Assembly: GCA_964440115.1 (NCBI GenBank)
Contig: CAYTPV010000011.1
Span: 1 to 64,000 of the forward strand
DNA from: JAEWWD01 sp964440115
GTDB taxonomy: Bacteria > Bacillota > Clostridia > Christensenellales > CAG-138
DNA: 64,000 nt
Direction of reading: 5' to 3'
Below are positions 53,296-62,333 of the stretch, piece by piece. Every line of letters begins with the position of its first letter. Within the stretch, counting starts at the first letter, position 1. The notes beneath the pieces were generated by a model. It saw only the letters and a program-made list of their open reading frames with translations. It was not told the origin of the DNA and did not search any database. The translations under genes were made by a program, and so were the position numbers.

Positions 53296-54696
53296 ATGAC
53301 ACAAACTCTTAACCGCGGAACCATCGTGAAGATATCCGGCCCCGTGCTCGACGTCAAATTCGAGGAGGGCCGCGAACCGCAGATACACGCGCTGCTGGTG
53401 ACAGAAGGCGATCCCGCCGTCCACATGGAGGTGGCCCGCCACCAGTCCGCAGGCATTGTGCGCGCCGTCGCGCTCGAAGCTACGGAAGGCCTGCATTGCG
53501 GCATTGAAGTCACCGATACCGGCGACGGCATCACCGTGCCCGTAGGCCCCGGCGTATTAGGCCGCGTCGTGGACGTGCTGGGCCGGCCCATCGACGGCAA
53601 AGGCCCCATCGACGCGCCGCGCCGCCCCATCCACCAGAGCGCGCCCGCACTCGTCGTGCAGCGCCCTTCCACCACACTTTTTGAAACGGGCATCAAGGTC
53701 ATCGACCTTCTCGCCCCCTATCCCGTCGGCGGCAAAATCGGCCTGTTCGGCGGCGCGGGCGTGGGCAAGACCATACTCATCATGGAACTCATTCACAACA
53801 TCGTGACCAACCGCGGCGGTTACTCCGTATTCACCGGCGTTGGCGAGCGCAGCCGCGAGGGCGCGGAGCTCATCAACGAAATGAGCGAGACGGGCGTTAT
53901 CGCGCGTACGGCCTTAGCCTTCGGGCAGATGAACGAGCCGCCGGGATCGCGTATGCGCGTGGCGCTCGCGGGCCTCACCATGGCCGAGTATCTGCGCGAC
54001 GAAATGCGGCAGGACGTGCTGCTGTTCATCGACAACATATTCCGCTACGTACAGGCAGGCAACGAGGTTTCCGCCATGCTCGGGCGCATGCCCTCCGCCG
54101 TCGGCTACCAGCCCACGCTGGCCACCGAGCTTGGCGAGCTGCAGGAGCGCATCGCGAGCACCAGCAAGGGTTCCATCACGTCGGTGCAGGCCATTTACGT
54201 GCCTGCGGACGATTTGACTGACCCGGCCCCCGCTTCGATATTCGCGCATTTGGACGCAACGACGGTGCTTTCGCGCGCCATCGCCGAAATCGGCATTTAT
54301 CCGGCGGTCGATCCGCTCGACTCGACGTCGCGTATACTCGAGCCTTCGATAGTAGGCGAACGGCATTATTCCGTGGCGCGCAGGGTGCAGGAAAGCCTGC
54401 AGCGCTACCACGAACTGAAGGATATCATCGCCATACTGGGTATGGATGAGCTTTCCGAAGAGGACAGGCTGACCGTCTATCGCGCGCGCAAGCTGCAGAA
54501 CTTCCTTTCGCAGCCGCTGCATGTGGCAGAGGTGTTCACCGGCGCGCCGGGCCGCTATGTCACGCTCGAGCAGACGGTGACGGATTTCGAGGCCGTCGTC
54601 AACGGCGAGGCGGACGATCTGCCCGAAGCCGCGTTCATGCTGGTCGGCACGCTTGAAGAAGTCCGCGAAAAAGCCAAGGAGATGCAGAATGCCTAA
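53296..54696 (+). CDS. atpD: F-type ATP synthase subunit beta
   Basis: 466 residues, catalytic subunit. P-loop GGAGVGKT (about 153-160), the catalytic Glu in GERSREG, and LLFIDNIFRYVQAG (Walker B) are present. Overlaps atpC by 8 bases. Confidence 0.97.
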   Translation: MTQTLNRGTIVKISGPVLDVKFEEGREPQIHALLVTEGDPAVHMEVARHQSAGIVRAVALEATEGLHCGIEVTDTGDGITVPVGPGVLGRVVDVLGRPIDGKGPIDAPRRPIHQSAPALVVQRPSTTLFETGIKVIDLLAPYPVGGKIGLFGGAGVGKTILIMELIHNIVTNRGGYSVFTGVGERSREGAELINEMSETGVIARTALAFGQMNEPPGSRMRVALAGLTMAEYLRDEMRQDVLLFIDNIFRYVQAGNEVSAMLGRMPSAVGYQPTLATELGELQERIASTSKGSITSVQAIYVPADDLTDPAPASIFAHLDATTVLSRAIAEIGIYPAVDPLDSTSRILEPSIVGERHYSVARRVQESLQRYHELKDIIAILGMDELSEEDRLTVYRARKLQNFLSQPLHVAEVFTGAPGRYVTLEQTVTDFEAVVNGEADDLPEAAFMLVGTLEEVREKAKEMQNA

Positions 54697-55099
54697 GCTT
54701 TTCCCCTTATCCGTGCTCACGCCGGAACGCACGTTTTTTAACGGCGAAGCCGTATCCATCACCGTCGAAACCATCGACGGGCAGATCGGCGTGCTTGCGG
54801 ATCATGTGCCCATGGTGACGGCGCTGACATCGGGAACGCTCGTCATCCGGCAGGAGAATCAGACTCTCGTGGCCTTCCATTCAGAGGGTTTCATGGAAGT
54901 CACGGCGAAAGGCACGGAAATTTTCTGCCAAACCTGCGAATGGCCGGATGAGATCGACATCAACCGCGCGGCCGAAGCGCAGCGCAGGGCGGAAGAACGC
55001 CTTTCCCACGCCAGCGATCCTTCCACAATGGCGCACAGCACCACGGCGCTCAAACGGGCCATCAAGCGCATTAAGGTGAAATCAAGTATCAACAATTAA
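54689..55099 (+). CDS. atpC: F-type ATP synthase subunit epsilon
   Basis: 136 residues from the ATG at 54689, within the end of atpD. N-terminal beta sandwich (PLSVLTPERTFFNGEAVSITVETIDGQIGVLADHVPMV) and a C-terminal helical hairpin. Confidence 0.95.
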   Translation: MPKLFPLSVLTPERTFFNGEAVSITVETIDGQIGVLADHVPMVTALTSGTLVIRQENQTLVAFHSEGFMEVTAKGTEIFCQTCEWPDEIDINRAAEAQRRAEERLSHASDPSTMAHSTTALKRAIKRIKVKSSINN

Positions 55100-55114
55100 A
55101 CTTTCCATTATCAC

Positions 55115-55143
55115 AGAGCGTGACCGAAAGGCCGCGCTTTTGT
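55115..55143 (+). terminator. Probable terminator of the atp operon
   Basis: AGCGTGACC-GAAA-GGCCGCGCT imperfect stem followed by a T-run. Confidence 0.5.
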
Positions 55144-55161
55144 TTGTCTACAAAGTTTTTT

Positions 55162-55338
55162 TCGGGGGCTTCGCCCCCAAGCCCCTACCCAAGGGACACG
55201 TCCCTTGGGAATCCCTCTATCGTCGCCGACCGCGACGGCCCGCAGGCCTAGTGACTGCGACGGCCCACAGGCCTAGTACCCAAAGCGTCTCCCGTGAAGG
55301 GTGAGGCGTATCCCATAGCGTGCGAAGGTGGCGATACC
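55162..55338. repeat. R3 hairpins joined to a degenerate R1 end
   Basis: An R3 unit (CGGGGGCTTCGCCCCC, CCCAAGGGACACGTCCCTTGGG) at 55162-55216, followed by TCGTCGCCG...GGTGGCGATACC, a degenerate R1 right end. The middle has a CGACGGCCC(G/A)CAGGCCTAGT direct repeat (twice). Confidence 0.55.
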
Positions 55339-55547
55339 TTGAGAAATAAAAACTATGTGGACTACATTTTTACACGCCAGCGCGACCCGAAAGAGCCGCT
55401 TTTTTTTGCTTCGTAAATGACGGCCAACCAATGCGGTATTTTTATTAACCCGCTGAATTTTTATGCGTTTCTCACGAAATATAAAGAGTTGCCCCAAGGA
55501 GCATCCAACCGGATATGCGATCTATTCAATGATGAAGGAAATTGTCT

Positions 55548-55676
55548 ATGTCTTCCACTACGGCAGCGGTGAAATCAGCGCTTCAAAACATATCCGAGCA
55601 GAACTTAAAAATTCAGAGCATGGTGGACAGCAGCGAGCTCAAAGCTGTGATCACGGAACTGGAAACGACGATATAA
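55548..55676 (+). CDS. Possible 42-residue helical protein
   Basis: MSSTTAAVKSALQNISEQNL... to ELETTI. AAGGAAA lies 7 bases upstream and a GCGCGGC/GCCGCGC terminator-like hairpin follows at about 55692-55712. The composition (Ser, Leu, Glu, Gln) suggests a helix. It is supported only by start context; a longer overlapping frame (55463-55747) looks less protein-like. Confidence 0.4.
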   Translation: MSSTTAAVKSALQNISEQNLKIQSMVDSSELKAVITELETTI

Positions 55677-55772
55677 AACCGGACAAAAACACAAAAGCGC
55701 GGCTTAGGGCCGCGCCTCTTCTTATTATTCATCAGGCTGACATTTAGGCAATCCATATCTCAAAATCCTGCA

Positions 55773-56348
55773 TTAGAATGGCGTGAAGCTTTCCAGCTGG
55801 CGGATGCCGGATACGATGATATCTTCTGCAAGCTGCATATAGCCATCCATTATCGCATCATACTGCGCGATGCTCTGCCTGTATTCTCCGCTGAGAATTT
55901 GTGCTGCCTCGTTCATGATCATTTCGAGGATATACCTTAAATTCGTCTGCAGATATGCCTGGTCCAGAAAACGATTCAGCCTGGAAAGGTTGACGCTTGC
56001 GGCATCAGCCAAGGCATACATCTGCGTGGCTGTTTGATGGACTTTTTGCTCGTCCCCCGTCTTGTATGCCTCAATGTAGGCCAAAATCAGGGTATTGAGT
56101 TCATTGATCTGCTTTTCCGTCTGCGTCGCCGTATCTGAGCCATAAAACTGCCGCGCAATCTTGGCAAAATCCGCGGCATTGCGCGCAAGACGCTGCTCAA
56201 TGGCCTCGATATCGTTGCCTTCGCCCGCCGACAGCAGCATGAGCTCGCGTGTCCACATGGCGTGATCCGCAAACAGCCGCCGGAGCGTAAACGCCAACTC
56301 TGCCTGATTGAGCAGCAGTGTTCGTGTGATCTGTGTCGAGGGCTGCAT
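55773..56348 (-). CDS. Conserved all-helical protein of unknown function
   Basis: 191 residues from the ATG at 56348, 7 bases after GGGAGGG. Pattern LRRLFADHAMWTRELMLLSAG..DIEAIEQRLARNAADFAKIARQFYG resembles a family of soluble helical proteins common in spore-forming Firmicutes, built from two similar four-helix halves (the W-T-R and Q-Y-D-A motifs). No catalytic motif. Function unknown. Confidence 0.75.
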   Translation of the reverse strand: MQPSTQITRTLLLNQAELAFTLRRLFADHAMWTRELMLLSAGEGNDIEAIEQRLARNAADFAKIARQFYGSDTATQTEKQINELNTLILAYIEAYKTGDEQKVHQTATQMYALADAASVNLSRLNRFLDQAYLQTNLRYILEMIMNEAAQILSGEYRQSIAQYDAIMDGYMQLAEDIIVSGIRQLESFTPF

Positions 56349-56474
56349 GGACAATCCCTCCCATCTATTCCGCTCCTACTATGTATGCGCAAAAACGTCG
56401 TTGCTTGACTCCTCGTTCCTATACCGAACAAACAAAACGGCTCCGCCTTTGTCAGCGAAGCCGAAGAATTTCAA

Positions 56475-57212
56475 TTAAGGCGTACTTTTAAACCAGATCC
56501 AACCTTCCTTTTTTGCTGTTATTAGATCTTCTGGAGGGTATACATTATGCTCAATAAAATCCTTTCCCGCAATCAAGCAAATAACGCTATCAAGTGCATC
56601 ACAACTCGAAATCAATAGCTCTGAAGATAACTCGAGACCAAAAAGATGTCTCATTACTCCTACTATTCGAACGCGTTCCTGTTGTTCAGATTTATAGCCC
56701 TCTGTAGAAATGCCATGTGCAATCAACGTAGCTGCCGGGTACACTTCAATTGCCGATATCCTATCATTACTCTTCGGGTTCCATGATAACCCAATATCCA
56801 TGGATAAAATCGTTCTCATTTCCTGCAGGATACCTAATGCAGCATGTGCCGTTCTGGCAATACGATCTGCTCCAATATCAAGGGGTTGCTTTTTCAGTTT
56901 GGCATGAACAAATTCATCAGTGCTTCTGCGAAATAAAGAATTCGCTCCAACCGGCAATATGTCTCCCGCCTTGTGAATACTGAGACTTGCAGACATAGAT
57001 TGCGGCCATCCCAGTGGTGCGTCTATTGCCAATAAAAGCGGATAATCTTGTTTCCACAAATCTATTATACAGGAGGCGACAGATTTTCCTTTGACCCCTA
57101 CCTGTACATCTAAAAGGTTTAAACGGGCATTTTGGTATAGCCCGGATGCAATGCCCGTCTTACGTGGATTGACCGCGCAATCAATTCCTATAATCTGGCG
57201 TGCACTATTCAT
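56475..57212 (-). CDS. DUF429-family protein (RNase H-like fold)
   Basis: 245 residues from the ATG at 57212 after AGAGAGG. The N-terminal IIGIDCAVNPRKTGIA, the LLAIDAPLGWPQ and the later YPAA and CDALDSVICLIAG segments carry the acidic residues of the DUF429 predicted nuclease family (RNase H-like). Role unknown; no partner gene is adjacent. Confidence 0.8.
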   Translation of the reverse strand: MNSARQIIGIDCAVNPRKTGIASGLYQNARLNLLDVQVGVKGKSVASCIIDLWKQDYPLLLAIDAPLGWPQSMSASLSIHKAGDILPVGANSLFRRSTDEFVHAKLKKQPLDIGADRIARTAHAALGILQEMRTILSMDIGLSWNPKSNDRISAIEVYPAATLIAHGISTEGYKSEQQERVRIVGVMRHLFGLELSSELLISSCDALDSVICLIAGKDFIEHNVYPPEDLITAKKEGWIWFKSTP

Positions 57213-57287
57213 AAGACCTCTCTTGGTTTGCGACATTTGTATGAGGCAGACTACACCTGTCGATAGCAACTATAAACTGCCAAGCCC

Positions 57288-57361
57288 AGGGGGAGCGGGG
57301 AGCCGCAGCCCTCCCGTTTTATAATAAAAAAATAATCCGTCGCCGCCTTGGCGGCGATACC
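57288..57361. repeat. R1 dispersed repeat, right half
   Basis: AGGGGGAGCGGGGAGCCGCAGCCCTCCC, a TTTTATAATAAAAAAAT tract and the CGTCGCCGCC...GGCGGCGATACC end. The left half is missing. Confidence 0.65.
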
Positions 57362-57727
57362 TTATATCCTTCTCACCTGCGCCCCAAAAGGCAGCAGCGC
57401 AAGCTGCGCAAACTTAAAGCACTGCAGCCCAAACGGAATGCCTATGATTGTCACGCAGAACACCAGCCCGATGACCGCCGCCGTAATGGCCAGCTCCGCC
57501 CCGCTGAACACGATCCACAGTATATTGAGCAATATCGAGCCCGCGCCGGCGCCGAATATGATCTCCTTCCCAAACGGAAAGAACGCCAATTTGGCAAACT
57601 TGAAGCACTGTATGCCCCATGGAATGCCAAGAATGGTCACGCACCAGAAAATCCCCGCAAGCGTCCAGCATACGCCCAGTATCAGCCCGCCCAGCAGGAA
57701 CCACAAAATATTTCCGATGAAGCGCAT
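57362..57727 (-). CDS. yccF: YccF-domain membrane protein
   Basis: 121 residues from the ATG at 57727 after GAGGAG; the longer open frame upstream is antisense to the superoxide reductase gene. The sequence contains two repeats of the YccF motif (TILGIPWGIQCFKFAKLAFFPFG and TIIGIPFGLQCFKFAQLALLPFG), each followed or preceded by hydrophobic helices. It is an inner-membrane family without a known function. Confidence 0.9.
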   Translation of the reverse strand: MRFIGNILWFLLGGLILGVCWTLAGIFWCVTILGIPWGIQCFKFAKLAFFPFGKEIIFGAGAGSILLNILWIVFSGAELAITAAVIGLVFCVTIIGIPFGLQCFKFAQLALLPFGAQVRRI

Positions 57728-57940
57728 AAAATTCTCCTCTATATCGGGATACCCCCAACTATTCGACCAAATTCTACTGTATTTCCATTCAACTGGCAAG
57801 TAAACCCACAGTGAACATTTTATGACGTTTAAATTTTTTTGTTTAATTCCTTCTCTTTTGATGTAATAATAGATGAAATATTGTTTTTCCTTTTTGAGGC
57901 AAATTACAGAATTGAAAAATACGGATGGAGGTTTTTTCGT

Positions 57941-58327
57941 ATGACGTATTGCGCACAGAAATTCTTCCGCTGCAAGCATTGCGGCAATCTCGTAGGCATG
58001 ATCCATGATTCCGGCGCCCGCATCGTATGCTGCGGAGAAGAAATGCAGGAACTCGTAGCCAACAGCACCGACGCCGCCACCGAAAAGCATGTTCCCGTAG
58101 TCACCGTGGATGGCGACAACGTGCATGTCGTCATCGGTTCCGTAGAGCATCCCATGACCGACGCCCATTATATCCAGTGGATATATCTCAAGACGGAAAA
58201 GGGCGGCCAGCGCAGGTGCCTGACCCCGAGCGACAAGCCCGCAGCCAGCTTCAAGGTAGTGGACGACAAGCCCGTAGCGGTATACGAATACTGCAACCTC
58301 CACGGTCTGTGGGTAAAAGAACTTTAA
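57941..58327 (+). CDS. dfx: Superoxide reductase (desulfoferrodoxin, 2Fe type)
   Basis: 128 residues from the ATG at 57941 after GGAGG. It reduces superoxide to peroxide in anaerobes. The N-terminal desulforedoxin centre is FRCKHCGN...RIVCCGEEM (four Cys). The catalytic iron site ligands are visible: His in EKHVPVV, two His in VEHPMTDAHYIQW, and Cys and His in YCNLHGLW. Monocistronic with a clear terminator. Confidence 0.96.
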   Translation: MTYCAQKFFRCKHCGNLVGMIHDSGARIVCCGEEMQELVANSTDAATEKHVPVVTVDGDNVHVVIGSVEHPMTDAHYIQWIYLKTEKGGQRRCLTPSDKPAASFKVVDDKPVAVYEYCNLHGLWVKEL

Positions 58328-58335
58328 TAAACAGT

Positions 58336-58360
58336 AAAAGCGGCGCAAGCCGCTTTTTTT
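58336..58360 (+). terminator. Terminator of dfx
   Basis: AAAAGCGGC/GCCGCTTTTTTT. Confidence 0.85.
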
Positions 58361-58365
58361 ATGTC

Positions 58366-58485
58366 AATAATGCGGCAGACGCCGCATTATTGAGTTTCTC
58401 ACGACCGCCTAGGAACACTACGGTGTTCCCCGGGCGGCGGTCGTGCAAGGTGTCAAAACTGACGCACATGTCGTCAGTTTTGACT
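58366..58485. repeat. R2-like hairpin string (copy c)
   Basis: The same plan as R2 but with different stem sequences: AATAATGCGGC/GCCGCATTATT, GAGTTTCTCACGACCGCC/GGCGGTCGTGCAAGG, and TCAAAACTGACG/CGTCAGTTTTGA. The palindromes are kept although the bases differ. Confidence 0.55.
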
Positions 58486-58546
58486 TATTCAAGTTTAGCC
58501 TTTGAGAATTAAGGTAAGCCATTTAGATAGTTTCCTAGACAAATCA

Positions 58547-59104
58547 TTACATTGGTTTCAGATTTTGATTCAACCGTTCAATCATCCACAAGAGACGTTT
58601 ATTGCGTCCCGCATCCGTCTTTGCGTCAACATATGCCCGTGTATACGCCTTTTTTACCGATGAAGACATTGCGAGAAAATTCGTGTAAGCCGGTTCATAT
58701 TCTTTCAATAAATCCGATACAGCCTCTATTTGTTCGTCGGCAATTGCCGGAGGTTTCGGCGTGTCCCATTGGCCGTTATTTTTAGCTTCCTTTATTTTTG
58801 CTCTGCCGTAATCGGTCATTGTTCCTTGCTTTTCAAGCGTTTGGGCTAACGCCTTGTTCTTTTCCGACCATTTGCTGTTTTTCCCTCGCATAGAAAAATA
58901 TTTTACGTAGCGCTGATCATCAAGGCTTTGCATTTGCCCATCGATCCAGCCAAAACAAAGCGCTTCTTCAAGCGCCTCGCTTGCCTTTATTGTTTTGGGG
59001 CCGCCTGCCTTGCCGAATAGAACACAAATACCGCCGCTTGAAATGCAATTCTCTTTCAACCAGTTTCGAAATTCATCCCGAAAAGAGAATTGTAAATACT
59101 CCAT
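58547..59104 (-). CDS. YdeI/OmdA-family protein
   Basis: 185 residues. The N-terminal core has EALEEALCFGWIDGQMQSLDDQRYVKYFSMRGKNSKWSEKN, the hallmark of the YdeI/OmpD-associated family, and the C-terminal FLAMSSSVKKAYTRAYVDAKTDAGRNKRL segment is the usual helical end. It is cytoplasmic. The biochemical role is unclear. Confidence 0.88.
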   Translation of the reverse strand: MEYLQFSFRDEFRNWLKENCISSGGICVLFGKAGGPKTIKASEALEEALCFGWIDGQMQSLDDQRYVKYFSMRGKNSKWSEKNKALAQTLEKQGTMTDYGRAKIKEAKNNGQWDTPKPPAIADEQIEAVSDLLKEYEPAYTNFLAMSSSVKKAYTRAYVDAKTDAGRNKRLLWMIERLNQNLKPM

Positions 59105-59212
59105 CAGATAATCACCGCCAATATGTTAAATAAGCCCATAAGCTTTATTCGCGAGCGGGCGGTTGGTTGTGCGGCAGGATGCCGCACAGCATTCCCTGAA
59201 GATGTCTTAAGC

Positions 59213-59527
59213 TTATTTTGAAGGGTCAATTAAAACAGTATTAAAGATTTTTATTATAGTGGCATAACCAATAATTCTTGAGCCTTCTTGGATGTTAATT
59301 CGTTTACCAATCCACAAACAAGATGGATGATATTCTGGTGTTATGAACTCTATCGTACCCTTTATCTTTCCAATTAAGGGCGCTTTATCAGAATCGTAAT
59401 ATTGGTGAACTCCTGTTGTTAAATAATCATCTCTTACTAAATGCGCTGGTCTATATCCATTAGTTGAAGGATAGCTTCTAACTCCGATAAATTCAAATTC
59501 AACTTCAACATCAGGAATATTTCTCAT
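59213..59527 (-). CDS. Stand-alone EF-Tu domain-III-like protein
   Basis: 104 residues from the ATG at 59527, after an optimal AGGAGGT; codons further upstream belong to an R2 repeat. The sequence VEVEFEFIGVRSYPSTNGYRPAHLV..DYLTTGVHQYY and ITPEYHPSCLWIGKRINIQEGSRIIGYATI follows the C-terminal beta-barrel of elongation factor Tu, without GTPase or domain II. Such small EF-Tu-like proteins are widespread but have no assigned role. Confidence 0.78.
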   Translation of the reverse strand: MRNIPDVEVEFEFIGVRSYPSTNGYRPAHLVRDDYLTTGVHQYYDSDKAPLIGKIKGTIEFITPEYHPSCLWIGKRINIQEGSRIIGYATIIKIFNTVLIDPSK

Positions 59528-59548
59528 GTAACCTCCTAAAGCTTCATA

Positions 59549-59682
59549 CGCGAGCGGCGGCATGTACGGCGCGAGCGAAAAGCCTTGCCGCGCCAAGGCT
59601 TACCTTGCAGGAACCGCCGGCCGCACATAATGTGCAGGCGGTTCCTGAGAAACTCAAAAAAGTGCCTGTGGCACTTTTTTGA
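59549..59682. repeat. R2 dispersed repeat (copy d, inverted)
   Basis: Inverted relative to the 9409 copy: CGAGCGGCGGCATGTACGGC, AGCCTTG/CAAGGCT, AGGAACCGCC/GGCGGTTCCT, AAAAAAGTGCC/GGCACTTTTTT. The last hairpin serves as terminator for the leftward 59686 gene. Confidence 0.7.
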
Positions 59683-59685
59683 AAG

Positions 59686-61548
59686 CTATATGCCCAATTG
59701 TTTGAGCACCTGCGATGCCTGCGCGCCCTGCGTGCGCATATTGAACGCTTTATGCCGCAGCGTTTCAAAAAAGCGGGAAAAACTTCCATACATGCCCGCG
59801 TGCTCAAAAAAGAATGTCGCCTGCGGTTCCTGCGCCTTGCGGATATATACGCCGCCGCCCTGCCTGATCCCGACCGTTAACCCCGAATACGGACGCTCGG
59901 ACAGCGCGTACACGTTATAGCGCAGATTCTGGCGCATCAGGTGCAGCGTGGCGTTAAAGTGCTCCGCATATTCTTCGGGCGTATAGAATACGGTCGGGCT
60001 TCCGAAAAGGCCGGTCAGCGGCACCCGCACCAATCCTTCTTTGAGCTGTGTGTGCGTGGGAATGAAAATATAATCGGTGATGTTATACAGCGCCAGCTTT
60101 CTTCGCATGCGCTGCACGCTCAGCGCATGGTAATCCATCAGCTTCCTGGATTGTGCATTATCCAAACCCGCGCGGCTGAGTATGCGTTTGAGCAGCGTAG
60201 GCGGCATGGTGTAGAGAGAAAGCGAATTGAGCAGAACCTCCAAATCGCCCGTCGAGCGCTCGAATTGCGCAAGCTGCCTTACATATTCATCCATATTGCG
60301 GGGGATGGAAATATCCGCAAGATGCGCGCATTCCAGCAGCAGCGCGGCAAACTGAGAACGCGCGTTGGATACAAGCGCCGGATCTTCCGTATATACATGA
60401 TGCGCAATGGGCATTGCCGCGGTAACATTGGAAGAACGGACGGCTGCGGCGCGGCCCGCGATCAACATAAAAAACTGGAACCGTGCGTCGCGCGGCCGTT
60501 TGCAGAAATACGTTTTAACATTCCCCGATAAGAACAACGGAAGAAACGCCTCCAACATGCCAAGCAGATCCATCGACTTGCGATTGACGTCGTGTATGAG
60601 TCGAATGCAGACGCCGCGGTTGACCAGACACATCAGATCGGCAGTGATTGCAGCAGCGTACTCCGGATCGCCTAACAGAAGATCAGCAGGATGATCGGAG
60701 TAAAACGCCAGATCCTTTACGGATGTATCTTTGAGTGCCGCCTCCAGCAGTTTCTTCACAGCGCAGCGGATACCGCTGATTCCGGCATAATAGGCGACGG
60801 CCTGTGAATAATGACCTTCCAGATGTACAAACGCGCGTGACTCGATATTTCTGTGCATGTCGGTGTGTTCATCCAGCCTCGAGAGCATATTCTCAACGAG
60901 CAGGGGTTCGTTTTCCTCTACGCGCGGCAGCAGCGCCTCTCGCAGCGCCACATAGACGACGTCCGGATTTTGTGTAGGCGCAATGCCGAGCGCGTCAAAT
61001 AATGCCGCCCGCGGCTTGGGTGCAAGTTCAAGCTTTGAAAAGTAAGTACAGATACCTGATATGAGGCGGCTGCCAATATCCGATTGCCGTTTTCCTGTAC
61101 GATACCGTGAAATTATGTGCGCATCCGTTTGCAACGCTTGTCCAAGCTGCTCATTGGTTACTCGGGCCGCGGTCATGAGCGTATCCAGCATGTTGGTGAA
61201 CGATCTTTGATCGACGGCGCGCCGCGCTGTTTTGTGCGCGCGCTGCGGTTTAAGCCCCGAATCCTCGGCGTTGATCCACGCGTTGATGGCATCGTAAAGC
61301 GCTTTTTGATCCTCACAGTACGGACAGCCGCAAATTGCGCACAGCCGCTCGCACAAACCAAGCTGCACGCCCAGCGCGGCCGCACCCATTGCAAGCCTGT
61401 CCAGCTGCGGGCTGAAGCGTGAGGGCACGCGTTCGCCCGAACGAAACCGGCTGATGAGCGATACATCCAGCTCGCCTGCACGGGAAAGCGCCGCATTGGA
61501 TACGCCCAGCTCGTGCATTAATAGACCGACCTTCTCCCGAAACAGCAT
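59686..61548 (-). CDS. Large regulator-like protein with two N-terminal HTH domains
   Basis: About 620 residues from the ATG at 61548, which follows a GGGGGGG run and directly opens the first helix-turn-helix; an ATG 22 codons upstream lacks a ribosome site. HTH 1 (about 1-40: LLMHELGVSNAALSRAGELDVSLISRFRSGERVPS) and HTH 2 (about 120-160: LMTAARVTNEQLGQALQTDAHIISRYRTGKRQ) are XRE-like and similar to each other. A CAICGCPYC motif (about residues 68-76) could bind metal. The remaining 450 residues are unrecognised and mostly helical. It is probably a DNA-binding sensor; the ligand and targets are unknown. Bases 61615-61880 hold no other feature. Confidence 0.75.
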   Translation of the reverse strand: MLFREKVGLLMHELGVSNAALSRAGELDVSLISRFRSGERVPSRFSPQLDRLAMGAAALGVQLGLCERLCAICGCPYCEDQKALYDAINAWINAEDSGLKPQRAHKTARRAVDQRSFTNMLDTLMTAARVTNEQLGQALQTDAHIISRYRTGKRQSDIGSRLISGICTYFSKLELAPKPRAALFDALGIAPTQNPDVVYVALREALLPRVEENEPLLVENMLSRLDEHTDMHRNIESRAFVHLEGHYSQAVAYYAGISGIRCAVKKLLEAALKDTSVKDLAFYSDHPADLLLGDPEYAAAITADLMCLVNRGVCIRLIHDVNRKSMDLLGMLEAFLPLFLSGNVKTYFCKRPRDARFQFFMLIAGRAAAVRSSNVTAAMPIAHHVYTEDPALVSNARSQFAALLLECAHLADISIPRNMDEYVRQLAQFERSTGDLEVLLNSLSLYTMPPTLLKRILSRAGLDNAQSRKLMDYHALSVQRMRRKLALYNITDYIFIPTHTQLKEGLVRVPLTGLFGSPTVFYTPEEYAEHFNATLHLMRQNLRYNVYALSERPYSGLTVGIRQGGGVYIRKAQEPQATFFFEHAGMYGSFSRFFETLRHKAFNMRTQGAQASQVLKQLGI

Positions 61549-61880
61549 TGTCGGCGTCACCCCCCCGTCGCAGTTGCCTAACAGGGCGAAATTGGTCGCA
61601 ATATGTTGGATCATGAAGTATATACTCTATTATACAAGTTTGTAATCGTTTACACAACCGATCAAATTTAGCATTGTTATGTTTACAACTGTACAGTATT
61701 TATGAAAGCGCCTGAATATCTGTTATATTTGGATTTGTATTTTAAAAAAACTTTAGGACTTCGCCTCTGTTCAAAAGTGTGCTTATGGAAAAACGACCCA
61801 ATTAATTTTCCTGTTTTGTTTATATGCACAAAATTGCATTACGTTTACGATCAACATCCTATTCTGCTGTGATTTTATAA

Positions 61881-62235
61881 GGTATCGCCGCCAAAAGGCG
61901 GCGACGAATATTTTCATTATGGGGGGCAAAGCCCCCCCATCCCCCCTGATGATAGCGTTCATCCATTCTGAGTGGTACATTTGTAGCTCCATTGTCTATT
62001 CTCAGGGGGACGCGGGGAGTCGGAGCCAAGCGCCGCCAGTGGCGGAATAAGCGCGGCGGAAGACCAGTGAGCAAAGACGTGCAAGGAAGCGGCTCCGCCG
62101 GTCCTCGGCGGGATACGCCTTCGGACACTAGGCCTGTGGGCCGTCGCGACCGAAGCACGACCATTGCGAACTGCGTACAGCCCGCCCGCTTTTAAATAAA
62201 ATAATCAGTCGTCGCCGCCCAAAGGCGGCGATACC
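61881..62235. repeat. R1 dispersed repeat, long form
   Basis: 355 bp with GGTATCGCCGCC...GGCGGCGATACC ends and AT tracts (GAATATTTTCATTAT / AAATAAAATAATC). The right arm holds the GCGCGGCGGAAGACCAGTGA segment found at 182 and, inverted, at 6588, plus an extra CGGCGGGATACGCCTTCGG stretch. Confidence 0.75.
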
Positions 62236-62292
62236 TAACGAAATAAAAACTAACAGACAGAGACCAACAAGCGCCCTAAACTGGGGAAAAAC

Positions 62293-62318
62293 AAAAAAGC
62301 GGCTTGCGCCGCTTTTTA
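62293..62318 (-). terminator. Terminator of murC
   Basis: AAAAAGCGGC/GCCGCTTTTT palindrome ending in T on the minus strand. Confidence 0.8.
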
Positions 62319-62333
62319 TGAAAATAGCCTTAC

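Noticed and set aside
55463..55747. A 94-codon frame after the atp operon
   Set aside because: Weak start context and low-complexity translation; an overlapping 42-codon frame has a better start and composition.
57728..58348. N-terminal extension of the YccF gene
   Set aside because: The extension is antisense to the superoxide reductase gene, and a GAGGAG ribosome site marks the start at 57727.
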